DNA of 64,000 bases, taken from NCBI RefSeq assembly GCF_022458865.1, contig NZ_JAJNMU010000001.1, forward strand, positions 310,001 through 374,000, given 5' to 3'. This document shows, piece after piece, positions 1 through 7,347 of this stretch. The number at the start of each line of letters is the position of its first letter. Position 1 is the first letter of the stretch. The notes beneath the pieces are model-generated. The model was given only the letters and a program-made list of their open reading frames with translations, was not told where the DNA came from and made no database searches. Source of the DNA: Paenibacillus periandrae. GTDB lineage: Bacteria; Bacillota; Bacilli; Paenibacillales; NBRC-103111. The position numbers and the translations under genes are program-made.

Positions 1-830
1 GCCTGCTTGCCTTGTTCAACGAGCTCATTCATTTTGGCCTGAGATGCTTCAATCCCTACAAAATAAGGATAGGTAACCTTTTGCTGCTTCTCATCACTTT
101 TAACCGGCTTGCCAAGTTTCTTCTCATCCCCGACCAGATCGAGAATATCATCCTGAATTTGAAAGGCCAGACCGATATTATAACCGAACTTCTCCAGCGC
201 CTGGAGCTGCTTCGGATTAGCACCCGCCAAATGACCCCCAGCCTTCAAAGAAAACACGATTAAATCGCTTGTCTTGTGAGTATGAATATATTCGAGTTCC
301 TCCAAGCGAGTTAAGCCCTGTTCTCCCTGCATATCCGCAGCCTGACCGCCAACCATCCCCGGAGCACCCGCCAGTCTGGACAAATCCTCAACGATGTCCA
401 GCACCCGTTCAGCCGGCACCTCATAAATCCGATACGCCTGAACAACTGAATAAAATGCATGGGTAAGCAGTGCATCGCCAGACAATACAGCCATCGCTTC
501 ACCGTATACCTTATGGTTCGTCAGCTTGCCGCGGCGGTAATCATCATTATCCATGGCAGGCAGATCATCATGAATCAGTGAATAGGTGTGAATCATTTCA
601 ACTGCACAAGCAACGGGAATTGCCGATTCGGTGCTGCCATTCAGCGCTTCTACTGCTGCCAGCATCAAAATGGGACGGAGACGTTTGCCCCCCGCCATCA
701 ATGAATACATCATTGATTCCCTTAAGGTCTCAGGAATATTCCAGATACCGGGAATTGATTCAAGCAGCTCCGCTTCGATCAGCTCGACTTTTTGATCAAG
801 GTATTGCTTTATCGTCATTTCGGTGCTCAT
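1..830 (-). CDS. ispA: Farnesyl/geranylgeranyl diphosphate synthase, C-terminus cut by window edge
   Basis: Isoprenyl diphosphate synthase that condenses isopentenyl diphosphate with allylic diphosphates in the cytoplasm, feeding quinone and undecaprenyl lipid synthesis. About 276 residues are visible from the ATG at 830, beginning MSTEMTIKQYLDQKV. The first aspartate-rich motif reads HDDLPAMDNDD and the second FQIQDDILD, both diagnostic of the family, and GGKRLRP precedes them. The stop lies beyond base 1, so only the last stretch is missing. The start is one base after the xseB stop, so the two are almost certainly translationally coupled, as in the conserved xseA-xseB-ispA order of Bacillales. 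Chain-length specificity cannot be fixed from this reading. Confidence 0.95.
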   Translation of the reverse strand, partial: MSTEMTIKQYLDQKVELIEAELLESIPGIWNIPETLRESMMYSLMAGGKRLRPILMLAAVEALNGSTESAIPVACAVEMIHTYSLIHDDLPAMDNDDYRRGKLTNHKVYGEAMAVLSGDALLTHAFYSVVQAYRIYEVPAERVLDIVEDLSRLAGAPGMVGGQAADMQGEQGLTRLEELEYIHTHKTSDLIVFSLKAGGHLAGANPKQLQALEKFGYNIGLAFQIQDDILDLVGDEKKLGKPVKSDEKQQKVTYPYFVGIEASQAKMNELVEQGKQ

Positions 831-831
831 A

Positions 832-1086
832 TTAAGCTCCACCCTTTTCGTCTGTGCCTGGATTGAAAGGTTTTTTGACCAATCCGCCCTCTTGCTCCAT
901 CAAAATTTCGATCTTGTGCTCTACCTGCTCCAGCTTGCTTCCGCACAATTGGGACAGCTTCATACCTTCTTGAAACAATTCAATCGCTTGCTCCAAGGGA
1001 ACATCTCCACTCTCGAGAAGTGCTACGATCTGCTCCAATTTATCCATCGCCTCCTCAAAGCTAGGCGTCGTTTCCTGTTTTGACAT
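832..1086 (-). CDS. xseB: Exodeoxyribonuclease VII small subunit
   Basis: Small subunit of exonuclease VII, which with XseA degrades single-stranded DNA to oligonucleotides. The 84-residue product starts MSKQETTPSFEEAMDKLEQIV and contains the family signature LEQAIELFQEGMKLSQLC. The ATG at 1086 is chosen over an in-frame start at 1113 because GGAGGG lies 8 bases before it and the family is usually about 75-85 residues. The gene overlaps the end of xseA by 26 bases and is followed after one base by ispA, so all three belong to one transcript. Confidence 0.93.
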   Translation of the reverse strand: MSKQETTPSFEEAMDKLEQIVALLESGDVPLEQAIELFQEGMKLSQLCGSKLEQVEHKIEILMEQEGGLVKKPFNPGTDEKGGA

Positions 1087-2437
1087 TTTCTTTTCCCTCC
1101 ATTGACCATACATGGCAATCTACTTGCCCATCCGTCAATCTAAGCTTCAGTACATCGCCGATCTGTACCTGCTGGATGGATTTGATAAGCTGCTTTTGAT
1201 TTTCATCGTAAACAAGACTGTAGCCCCGCTGCATGACCTTTAATGGACTAAGCGCATCCAGCTGACGGATAGCACTGACCAACTCCTGCCGCTTTTGGCT
1301 TTTGGCCGTCTGAATCGCTTGCCGCAATTGGCGCACGATTGAGCCCAGACGACGCTTCGCAAACAGAACCTGCTCCTTCGGATTGTACGAAGACAGCAGC
1401 TTGTCCAGCTTAAGCTGACGCTCCTGCAGCTTGGTCAGACGTCTGCGCATTTTGTAAGCAAGCTGCTCCTTCGTCCGATCCAACCGTTCCATTGGCTGCA
1501 CGAGCAGCTGTCTGCGTGGATTCAAAAATACCGGTGACCGCCGTGCCCTGCGCAAACGTTCTCGCCCTCGCTCCAGCTGATTGGATAATCCGCCGTGAAG
1601 CCTTTGATTATAATAGCTGAGCTGCTGCCTGAGCTCTAAATGGTGAGGAACCGCCAGCTCTGCTGCCGCTGTTGGTGTTGCTGCTCTGAGATCAGCAACA
1701 AAGTCGGCAATTGTGAAATCCGTCTCATGACCTACTGCGGATATAATCGGTATCTGTGATGCATAAATCGATCGGGCTACTGCCTCCTCGTTAAATGCCC
1801 AAAGCTCCTCCAGGGAGCCTCCGCCTCTACCAACGATCATGACATCGACTTCATTTCTTGCATTCATCGTCTCGATTGCTTTCACAATAGAAGGTGCTGC
1901 CTGCGTTCCTTGCACCAGCACTGGATACAGCAGTATAGGCACATTCGGATAGCGCCGTTGAAGCGTAATCATAATATCACGGACTGCCGCCCCTGTCGGC
2001 GAAGTAATGACCCCGATCGCTTTTGGAAACCGTGGAATCGATTGCTTCCGTTCAACTGCGAACAGTCCTTCATCCGCCAGCTTTTTCTTCAGCTGCTCAA
2101 AAGCCAGATACAGACTTCCGATGCCATCAGGCTGCATTTGAGATACATAGAATTGGTATTGACCATCACGCTCATACACGGAAATATTCCCGCAGGCCAA
2201 CACCTTCGTGCCTTCACGCGGGATGAATCCAAGTCTCTGGTTGCTGGAGGCAAACATGATGCTTTTCAACCTGCTGTCCGCATCTTTCAATGTAAAGTAC
2301 ATATGACCGCTGGAGTGGTGGGTAAAATTGGAAATTTCCCCGCGGACCCATACGTCCTGCAGGGTATTGTCACTTTCGAGACGCATTTTGATATATCGGT
2401 TCAGGTCTTTGATCGAAAGAACTTTTTTTTCTTTCAT
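1061..2437 (-). CDS. xseA: Exodeoxyribonuclease VII large subunit
   Basis: Catalytic large subunit of exonuclease VII. The 458-residue length is normal. The N-terminal OB-fold region starts near LSIKDLNRYIKMRLESD with GEISNFTHHSSGHMYFTLKD, and the central catalytic region contains GVITSPTGAAVRDI, VGRGGGSLEELWAFNEE and SAVGHETDFTIADFVADLRA, all typical family blocks. The C-terminal third is a basic coiled coil. It starts 4 bases after the folD stop and overlaps xseB, consistent with one nusB-folD-xseAB-ispA operon. Confidence 0.96.
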   Translation of the reverse strand: MKEKKVLSIKDLNRYIKMRLESDNTLQDVWVRGEISNFTHHSSGHMYFTLKDADSRLKSIMFASSNQRLGFIPREGTKVLACGNISVYERDGQYQFYVSQMQPDGIGSLYLAFEQLKKKLADEGLFAVERKQSIPRFPKAIGVITSPTGAAVRDIMITLQRRYPNVPILLYPVLVQGTQAAPSIVKAIETMNARNEVDVMIVGRGGGSLEELWAFNEEAVARSIYASQIPIISAVGHETDFTIADFVADLRAATPTAAAELAVPHHLELRQQLSYYNQRLHGGLSNQLERGRERLRRARRSPVFLNPRRQLLVQPMERLDRTKEQLAYKMRRRLTKLQERQLKLDKLLSSYNPKEQVLFAKRRLGSIVRQLRQAIQTAKSQKRQELVSAIRQLDALSPLKVMQRGYSLVYDENQKQLIKSIQQVQIGDVLKLRLTDGQVDCHVWSMEGKENVKTGNDA

Positions 2438-2441
2438 ATGC

Positions 2442-3308
2442 TTATCCGTTCACTTGGGACTGTAAGGTGCGCGCAGCCGCATCAAGTGTATTTCTCAGTA
2501 AAATTGTAATCGTCATTGGTCCTACACAACCCGGAACCGGAGTAATATAGCTCGCTGTATCCAGGACATCATCGAAATCAACATCTCCTGCCAGCTTGCC
2601 TGTATCAAGACGATTGATACCGACATCAATAACGATAGCGCCCGGCTTCACATGATGCTTTTTGACCATCTTTGGCTTGCCGACTGCAGCAATTAAAATA
2701 TCTGCCTGGCGTGTGATTTCTTCCATATTGGCTGTTTTGGAATGGCAAATGGTTACCGTTGCATGCTCTCTGAGCATTAAAATTGCCATCGGCTTGCCTA
2801 CAATATTGCTTCTTCCAATTACCACTGCATGTTTACCCGCGATATCAACACCAATATGCTTCAATATGGCAATTACACCCGCTGGCGTACAAGGAGCCGG
2901 ACCTTCCTTGCCAATCATTAAGTTGCCGACATTAACAGGGTGGAAGCAATCTGCATCCTTTTCAACCGCTATCGCTTCAACGATTTTATCCTCGGAAATA
3001 TGTTTAGGAAGGGGAGACTGCACCAGAATGCCATGAATACGCGGATTGTGGTTCAATTGTTCGATTAATGCCAACACATCAGCCTCCGACGTGCTGCCCG
3101 CAAGCTTATGAACCTCGGAGTAGATCCCTGCTTCCTCACAAGCTTTAGCTTTATTACGAACATAAACCTGAGAAGCGGGGTCTTCACCCACGATAATAAC
3201 AGCAAGTCCGGGCTGCACACCCTTGGCTGTCAAACTGGCGACTTCCTCTTTAATTTGCGCACGGTAGGTGCTTACGATTTCTTTTCCGTTAATGACTTGT
3301 GCGGACAT
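2442..3308 (-). CDS. folD: Bifunctional methylenetetrahydrofolate dehydrogenase/cyclohydrolase
   Basis: FolD interconverts 5,10-methylene-, methenyl- and 10-formyl-tetrahydrofolate with NADP, supplying one-carbon units. The 288-residue protein has the catalytic tyrosine-lysine pair in SQVYVRNKAKACEEAGI, the substrate segment HGILVQSPLPKH, PCTPAGV, and the nucleotide-binding stretch VVIGRSNIVGKPMA. The end has the typical TPVPGCVGPMTITILL. It lies 23 bases downstream of nusB and 4 bases upstream of xseA, the standard Bacillales order. Confidence 0.97.
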   Translation of the reverse strand: MSAQVINGKEIVSTYRAQIKEEVASLTAKGVQPGLAVIIVGEDPASQVYVRNKAKACEEAGIYSEVHKLAGSTSEADVLALIEQLNHNPRIHGILVQSPLPKHISEDKIVEAIAVEKDADCFHPVNVGNLMIGKEGPAPCTPAGVIAILKHIGVDIAGKHAVVIGRSNIVGKPMAILMLREHATVTICHSKTANMEEITRQADILIAAVGKPKMVKKHHVKPGAIVIDVGINRLDTGKLAGDVDFDDVLDTASYITPVPGCVGPMTITILLRNTLDAAARTLQSQVNG

Positions 3309-3331
3309 GATTTGTCCCCTTTCCTGAATGT

Positions 3332-3784
3332 TTATTCATGCTTGCTTTTGATTTCATCCAGTTCCTTGATCATTTTGCCCAGCACCCCATTGACGAACTT
3401 GCCGGACTCCTCCGTGCCAAAATGCTTGGACAATTCAATCGCTTCATTAACAACAACCTTGGGCGGAACATCATCACGGTATAGCATCTCGTAAGAAGCT
3501 AATCGTAAGATTTCACGGTCTACACGGGAAAGCCTGTCCATCTTCCAGCCCTTTAAATAGTCTTTAAGCAGCTCATCAATGCTCTCCTTATGGGCAAGCG
3601 TCCCATCGACAAGCTCCTTGATTTCCTCTTCAGCGATGATATCCTTCGTTTTGATCAATTCAGATTCATCATCGTTTTGTGCTTCTTCAACAACATGAGC
3701 GATCGCTTCAATCACGCTCACCGTGTTCATTTCAACCTGATACAGGCTTTGGAGAGCTAGCTCTCTTGCCAATCTTCTTCTCAT
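3332..3784 (-). CDS. nusB: Transcription antitermination factor NusB
   Basis: NusB is a small all-helical RNA-binding factor that with NusE loads on boxA for rRNA antitermination. The 150-residue form starts MRRRLARELALQSLYQVEMN, the characteristic N-terminus. An upstream in-frame ATG at 3832 would add 16 basic residues, but AAAGGA lies correctly before 3784. The C-terminus has REILRLASYEMLYRDDVPPKVVVNEAIELSKHFG and FVNGVLGK, both conserved. It heads the folD-xseA-xseB-ispA transcript. A degenerate copy of the dispersed hairpin repeat lies just upstream (3806-3850). Confidence 0.93.
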   Translation of the reverse strand: MRRRLARELALQSLYQVEMNTVSVIEAIAHVVEEAQNDDESELIKTKDIIAEEEIKELVDGTLAHKESIDELLKDYLKGWKMDRLSRVDREILRLASYEMLYRDDVPPKVVVNEAIELSKHFGTEESGKFVNGVLGKMIKELDEIKSKHE

Positions 3785-3805
3785 CCGTTTTAATTCCTTT
3801 CTTAA

Positions 3806-3850
3806 AGGCTTCCTGAGGGAAGCTCGCTTCATAGACAGCTACTTCGTAAC
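3806..3850 (-). repeat. Degenerate copy of dispersed hairpin repeat upstream of nusB
   Basis: Reading the minus strand, TTACGAAGTAG is followed by TATGAAGCGAGCTTCC, a short loop and GGAAGCCTTTAAGAAAGG. The layout (TTACGAAG-like start, hairpin, then ribosome binding site) matches better copies at 6707-6746, 11655-11839 and 18363-18403, but the stem is GCTTCC/GGAAGC rather than AGTTTT/AAAACT. Membership is by architecture and partial identity only. Confidence 0.45.
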
Positions 3851-3855
3851 ATCAA

Positions 3856-3886
3856 ACAAAAAAATCCTTGGCAAGAACCAGGGATT
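3856..3886 (-). terminator. Rho-independent terminator after the Asp23/AmaP/DUF2273 unit
   Basis: On the minus strand AATCCCTGG, a six-base loop and CCAAGGATT are followed by a run of seven T. It begins right after the TGA of the DUF2273 gene and separates that unit from nusB. Confidence 0.85.
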
Positions 3887-4126
3887 TCATCTAAACAATC
3901 TCCATTTGTCCATGATCCAGCGCCACGTCGTTTCAACAGGAATGGCGGGCTCTCCCCGCTCTACACGATTCCCTATATGATAACAAGTATATACGATTAG
4001 GGTGAAAATTAACATATCCCACAATCCGCAAATTAAATAGATGAGTCCCAAAAGTACGCCACCGACTGACCCCAGGGTTTTCCCGCGATGCCGTTCCCAC
4101 AGCAGTTCCCACAGCCCATTCCACAT
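3887..4126 (-). CDS. DUF2273 small membrane protein of the Asp23 locus
   Basis: A 79-residue membrane protein with two hydrophobic segments (about residues 14-31 and 35-50: LGSVGGVLLGLIYLICGLW and MLIFTLIVYTCYHIG) and a basic tail. Small DUF2273 proteins accompany AmaP and Asp23 in Gram-positive bacteria and probably take part in the membrane-anchored envelope stress complex. The ATG at 4126 is preferred over a GTG at 4138 because GAGGTGGG lies 7 bases upstream. It is the last gene of the unit, directly followed by a terminator. Confidence 0.8.
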   Translation of the reverse strand: MWNGLWELLWERHRGKTLGSVGGVLLGLIYLICGLWDMLIFTLIVYTCYHIGNRVERGEPAIPVETTWRWIMDKWRLFR

Positions 4127-4140
4127 GGAAGAACCCACCT

Positions 4141-4701
4141 CTACTCTACCCGACTTTTAAATGTAGGTGTTGATTGTTGAATATTGGCGATAAATACGGT
4201 GACAACCGCAACCGGAATCCCCGTTATTTCCTCGATATGCTTTTTAACCCCTGCTTGCATTTCTTCGGTCAACTGCGGAATTGAGGTTTCCCCGTCTACG
4301 AGCGCCCTGATGATAATTTCCAGACCAGCGGGACTTACCTTCACCCGAGCCTTTAAATCCTTCACACCGCGTGTACGCTGTGCTGCCTTCAAAGATAGAT
4401 TTTCGACCGTTTCCATCGAGATTCGAATATCTCCAAATTCGGTACGTTGATCTATGGATGGCACTACCGCACTGCTTCGCGGCAAGGATACTATCAGCAA
4501 ACGAATACTGATCAGCATAGTCACGACTGTCAAGGATATAAAGGTTACTGCCGTATGCAAATCAAAGTATACGTCACGTGCAAAATTAACAGCTTTATCG
4601 AAAGGAATCCAACCCAAAGCACACAATAACACCGAGCAGCCTACGATCAGAACAACGACGCTGAGTACGAAGAGAAGCAGTCTATCTATCACTTTTACCA
4701 C
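4141..4701 (-). CDS. amaP: Alkaline shock response membrane anchor protein AmaP
   Basis: AmaP anchors Asp23 to the membrane in Gram-positive bacteria. The 186-residue protein has two N-terminal transmembrane segments (about 8-30, LLLFVLSVVVLIVGCSVLLC, and about 50-72). The C-terminal half is an Asp23-like domain with ENLSLKAAQRTRGVKDLKARV and a conserved VTVFIANI segment near the end. It sits between asp23 and the DUF2273 gene, as in staphylococci and other Firmicutes. Confidence 0.88.
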   Translation of the reverse strand: MVKVIDRLLLFVLSVVVLIVGCSVLLCALGWIPFDKAVNFARDVYFDLHTAVTFISLTVVTMLISIRLLIVSLPRSSAVVPSIDQRTEFGDIRISMETVENLSLKAAQRTRGVKDLKARVKVSPAGLEIIIRALVDGETSIPQLTEEMQAGVKKHIEEITGIPVAVVTVFIANIQQSTPTFKSRVE

Positions 4702-4726
4702 AAAACCGGACTCCTTCCGAATGAGA

Positions 4727-4765
4727 GCAAACCCCCTTGCAGCTTGAAGGGGGTTTTCAAAATCG
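4727..4765 (-). terminator. Hairpin between asp23 and amaP, probable partial terminator
   Basis: AAACCCCCTT, an eight-base loop and AAGGGGGTTT form a 10-bp stem. On the minus strand the hairpin is followed by only three T, so it may attenuate rather than fully terminate, giving more asp23 than amaP message. On the plus strand it ends in a longer T run. Confidence 0.6.
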
Positions 4766-4790
4766 TTTTTTTCACCATTTCACAGCTGTA

Positions 4791-5201
4791 TTACTTAACT
4801 CGATGTGGAACAACTTCTGTCTCTTCCACTTTTTCCACTGTTTTAAAAATAACATCATGAATGTGTACATTAACTTCCTTAACACTCAGGCCTGTCATGG
4901 ATTCGATAGCATTCTTGACATTGTTCTGCACACCGGAAGCTACTTCAGGGATACGTGTACCAAATTCGATAACGATGGATACATCAACTGCTGCTTCACG
5001 CTGTCCCACTTCAACCTTAACGCCTTTGGATAAATTTTTGCGACCAAGCAGTTCGGCAATACCGCCTGCAAAACCGCCGCTCATTCCTGCAACACCAGGA
5101 ACTTCAATCGTAGCCATACCAGCTATGATCTCAATTACTTCCGGAGCTATCTGGATCGTTCCCATTTCTGTTTTTTCGTAATCCGCAGCAATCATTGACA
5201 T
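4791..5201 (-). CDS. Asp23/Gls24 family envelope stress response protein
   Basis: A 136-residue soluble Asp23/Gls24 protein. It has the family blocks IQIAPEVIEIIAGMATIEVPGV, a glycine-rich GMSGGFAGGIAELLGRKNLSKGV and VKEVNVHIHDV. Family members assemble near the membrane with AmaP and affect envelope stress. The start has AGGAGG 10 bases upstream. A sigma-A-like promoter lies at 5302-5330, so the unit probably has its own transcription despite accC lying upstream. Confidence 0.9.
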   Translation of the reverse strand: MSMIAADYEKTEMGTIQIAPEVIEIIAGMATIEVPGVAGMSGGFAGGIAELLGRKNLSKGVKVEVGQREAAVDVSIVIEFGTRIPEVASGVQNNVKNAIESMTGLSVKEVNVHIHDVIFKTVEKVEETEVVPHRVK

Positions 5202-5301
5202 GATTTGAGTGCCTCCTAATTTTATAATCCGATTCCCAAGCGTCTATTTCTTCGATCTCTCTATATGTATGCGCGAAGTTTGCAAACTTGTCTTACCCCA
5301 T

Positions 5302-5330
5302 ACTATAACATCATCATATAGCCATGACAA
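5302..5330 (-). promoter_or_regulatory. Sigma-A-type promoter for asp23
   Basis: On the minus strand TTGTCA and TATAGT are separated by exactly 17 bases. The site lies about 100 bases upstream of the asp23 start, between accC and asp23. Confidence 0.72.
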
Positions 5331-5339
5331 ATAAAAGCT

Positions 5340-6698
5340 TTACGATTCAGGGTCGTTCACGTCATGATCTTCAAGAAATTTGATGTCAAAATCCCCGGAA
5401 ATAAATTTGTGGTGCTCCAGCAGCTTCAAATGAAACGGGATCGTCGAGTTAATGCCTTCAATCGTAAATTCAGCTAACGCACGCTTCATGCGCTGAATCG
5501 CTTCATCACGGTCTCTTCCCCAAACGATCAGCTTGGCAATCATCGAATCGTAGTGTGGAGAAATCGTATATCCCGGATACGCAGCGCTGTCCACCCTGAC
5601 TCCAAACCCGCCAGGCGGCAAATAAAATTGAATTTGTCCGGCGGAAGGCATGAAGTTACGAGTTGAATCCTCGGCATTAATACGGCATTCAATCGCCCAG
5701 CCTTCGATTCTAACCTCATCTTGTGTGAAGGATAATGGGTCCCCTTCAGCAATCCGGATCATCTCTTTAATAATATCTATACGGGTGATCATCTCCGTTA
5801 CCGGATGCTCTACCTGAATACGCGTATTCATTTCCATAAAATAAAACTGGCCATCAGCCCCGAGTAGGAATTCCAGCGTTCCGGCTCCTGAATAATTCAC
5901 AGCCTTGGCAGCACGAACAGCAGCTTCACCCATCCGCACACGCACTTCTTCAGTCAAAATCGGACAAGGCGCTTCCTCAACGAGCTTTTGTCGTCTACGC
6001 TGAACCGAGCAATCCCGCTCGCCCAAATGGACTACATTACCATGCTTGTCTGCCAATATTTGAATTTCAACATGCTTCATTCCGGTCAAATACTTTTCCA
6101 GGTACACACCAGCGTTACCAAAAGCCTTTTGAGCTTCCTGCTGGGCATTTGTAATTTGACTAATCAGCATTTCTTCATCATCGGCAATACGAATTCCTTT
6201 GCCTCCGCCACCCGCTGTTGCTTTAATGATGACCGGATATCCAATTTCCTTGGCGATCCTGAGCGCATCGTCCAAATCCTCAACAAGACCATCAGAGCCA
6301 GGAATAATCGGAACATCCGCCTGCTTCATCGTAAGTTTGGCTACTGCTTTATCCCCCATTCGATTGATCGCATCTGGCGAAGGACCGATAAAGGTGATGT
6401 TGCAGCTCTCACAAATCTCGGCAAAATCGGCGTTTTCAGCCAAAAATCCATAACCCGGATGAATCGCATCGGTTTCAGTCAAAGTCGCCACGCTCATGAT
6501 ATTGGTCAAATTCAGATAGCTGTCCTTGGATAAAGTGGGGCCGATACAGTAGGCCTCGTCTGCTAGCCTAACGTGCAGCGATTCCCGATCCGCTTCCGAA
6601 TATACAGCAACAGTCGATATACCAAGCTCATGACAAGCACGAATAATTCGCACGGCAATTTCGCCGCGGTTGGCAATTAAAATTTTTTGAAACTTCAT
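5340..6698 (-). CDS. accC: Acetyl-CoA carboxylase biotin carboxylase subunit
   Basis: AccC carboxylates the biotin on AccB using ATP and bicarbonate, the first half of malonyl-CoA formation for fatty acid synthesis. The 452-residue length is standard. Visible blocks are [19 protein letters not shown] at the start, [15 protein letters not shown], the glycine-rich ATP loop [48 protein letters not shown] and the C-terminal [10 protein letters not shown]. It follows accB; the 60-base gap holds a dispersed hairpin repeat whose last bases provide the ribosome binding site. Confidence 0.97.
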   Translation of the reverse strand: MKFQKILIANRGEIAVRIIRACHELGISTVAVYSEADRESLHVRLADEAYCIGPTLSKDSYLNLTNIMSVATLTETDAIHPGYGFLAENADFAEICESCNITFIGPSPDAINRMGDKAVAKLTMKQADVPIIPGSDGLVEDLDDALRIAKEIGYPVIIKATAGGGGKGIRIADDEEMLISQITNAQQEAQKAFGNAGVYLEKYLTGMKHVEIQILADKHGNVVHLGERDCSVQRRRQKLVEEAPCPILTEEVRVRMGEAAVRAAKAVNYSGAGTLEFLLGADGQFYFMEMNTRIQVEHPVTEMITRIDIIKEMIRIAEGDPLSFTQDEVRIEGWAIECRINAEDSTRNFMPSAGQIQFYLPPGGFGVRVDSAAYPGYTISPHYDSMIAKLIVWGRDRDEAIQRMKRALAEFTIEGINSTIPFHLKLLEHHKFISGDFDIKFLEDHDVNDPES

Positions 6699-6706
6699 TC
6701 CAATCT

Positions 6707-6746
6707 CCTCCTACAAGTTTTCCGAAGGAAAACTGACTTCATAAGC
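6707..6746 (-). repeat. Dispersed hairpin repeat ending in a Shine-Dalgarno, upstream of accC
   Basis: Minus strand: GCTTATGAAGTCAG, then the hairpin AGTTTTCC-TTC-GGAAAACT, then TGTAGGAGG, 8 bases before the accC ATG. The same order and direction are seen before comB (18363-18403) and spoIIIAH (11655-11692). Confidence 0.8.
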
Positions 6747-6758
6747 GTACGCGTTTCG

Positions 6759-7265
6759 TTACTCAGGCTTTACAAGGAACAAGGGTTGGCCGTACTCTAC
6801 CAATTGGCCATTCTCTACCAGTATCTCCACAATTTCACCTTTGATTTCTGCTTCAATCTCATTCATCAGCTTCATCGCTTCAATGATGCAGACTACGGAT
6901 TTTTCTTTAACCTGGCTGCCTTTATTTACATAATCAGCAGCGCCTGGTGAGGAGGCTGCATAGAACGTGCCGACCATGGGAGAAACAATTTTATGTAAGT
7001 TCGCGTTCGCCGCAGGCGCTATCACACCCTCCACCACGGGGTTATGACCTTCTGCCGGGGCATGGATTACCGTTTGTGGTAAAGATTGTTGAGGTGCTAA
7101 ATGTTGAAATGAGTGCTGCGCTGGTGATGATGCAAATACAACAGATTCTGTTTTGGTAGGTTTGCGAATCAGCAAACGAGAGCCTTCATTTTCAATTTCC
7201 AATTCCTGCAGGGAACTTTGATCGATTAATTTAATTAATTCTTTAATTTCGCTAAGTTTAAACAC
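6759..7265 (-). CDS. accB: Acetyl-CoA carboxylase biotin carboxyl carrier protein
   Basis: AccB carries the biotin that shuttles carboxylate between AccC and the AccAD transferase. The 168-residue protein starts with a short helix (FKLSEIKELIKLIDQSSL), has a variable Ala/Pro/His-rich linker in the middle, and ends with a biotinyl domain containing CIIEAMKLMNEIEAE, where the lysine of EAMKLM is the biotinylation site. The GTG at 7265 is chosen because AAGGAG lies 8 bases upstream; an in-frame GTG at 7274 overlaps that site. It is cotranscribed with accC. Confidence 0.94.
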   Translation of the reverse strand: MFKLSEIKELIKLIDQSSLQELEIENEGSRLLIRKPTKTESVVFASSPAQHSFQHLAPQQSLPQTVIHAPAEGHNPVVEGVIAPAANANLHKIVSPMVGTFYAASSPGAADYVNKGSQVKEKSVVCIIEAMKLMNEIEAEIKGEIVEILVENGQLVEYGQPLFLVKPE

Positions 7266-7306
7266 TAGATTCACTCCTTCAACGATGGTGAAACAATAAC
7301 GTTGCT

Positions 7307-7315
7307 ATTATACCA
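7307..7315 (-). promoter_or_regulatory. Extended -10 promoter for accB-accC
   Basis: The minus strand reads TGGTATAAT, a consensus extended -10 element, about 42 bases upstream of the accB start. No good -35 is seen, which is usual for extended -10 promoters. Confidence 0.5.
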
Positions 7316-7347
7316 CAATCCCTTAACAAAGAAAGAGTTTCCTCTGA

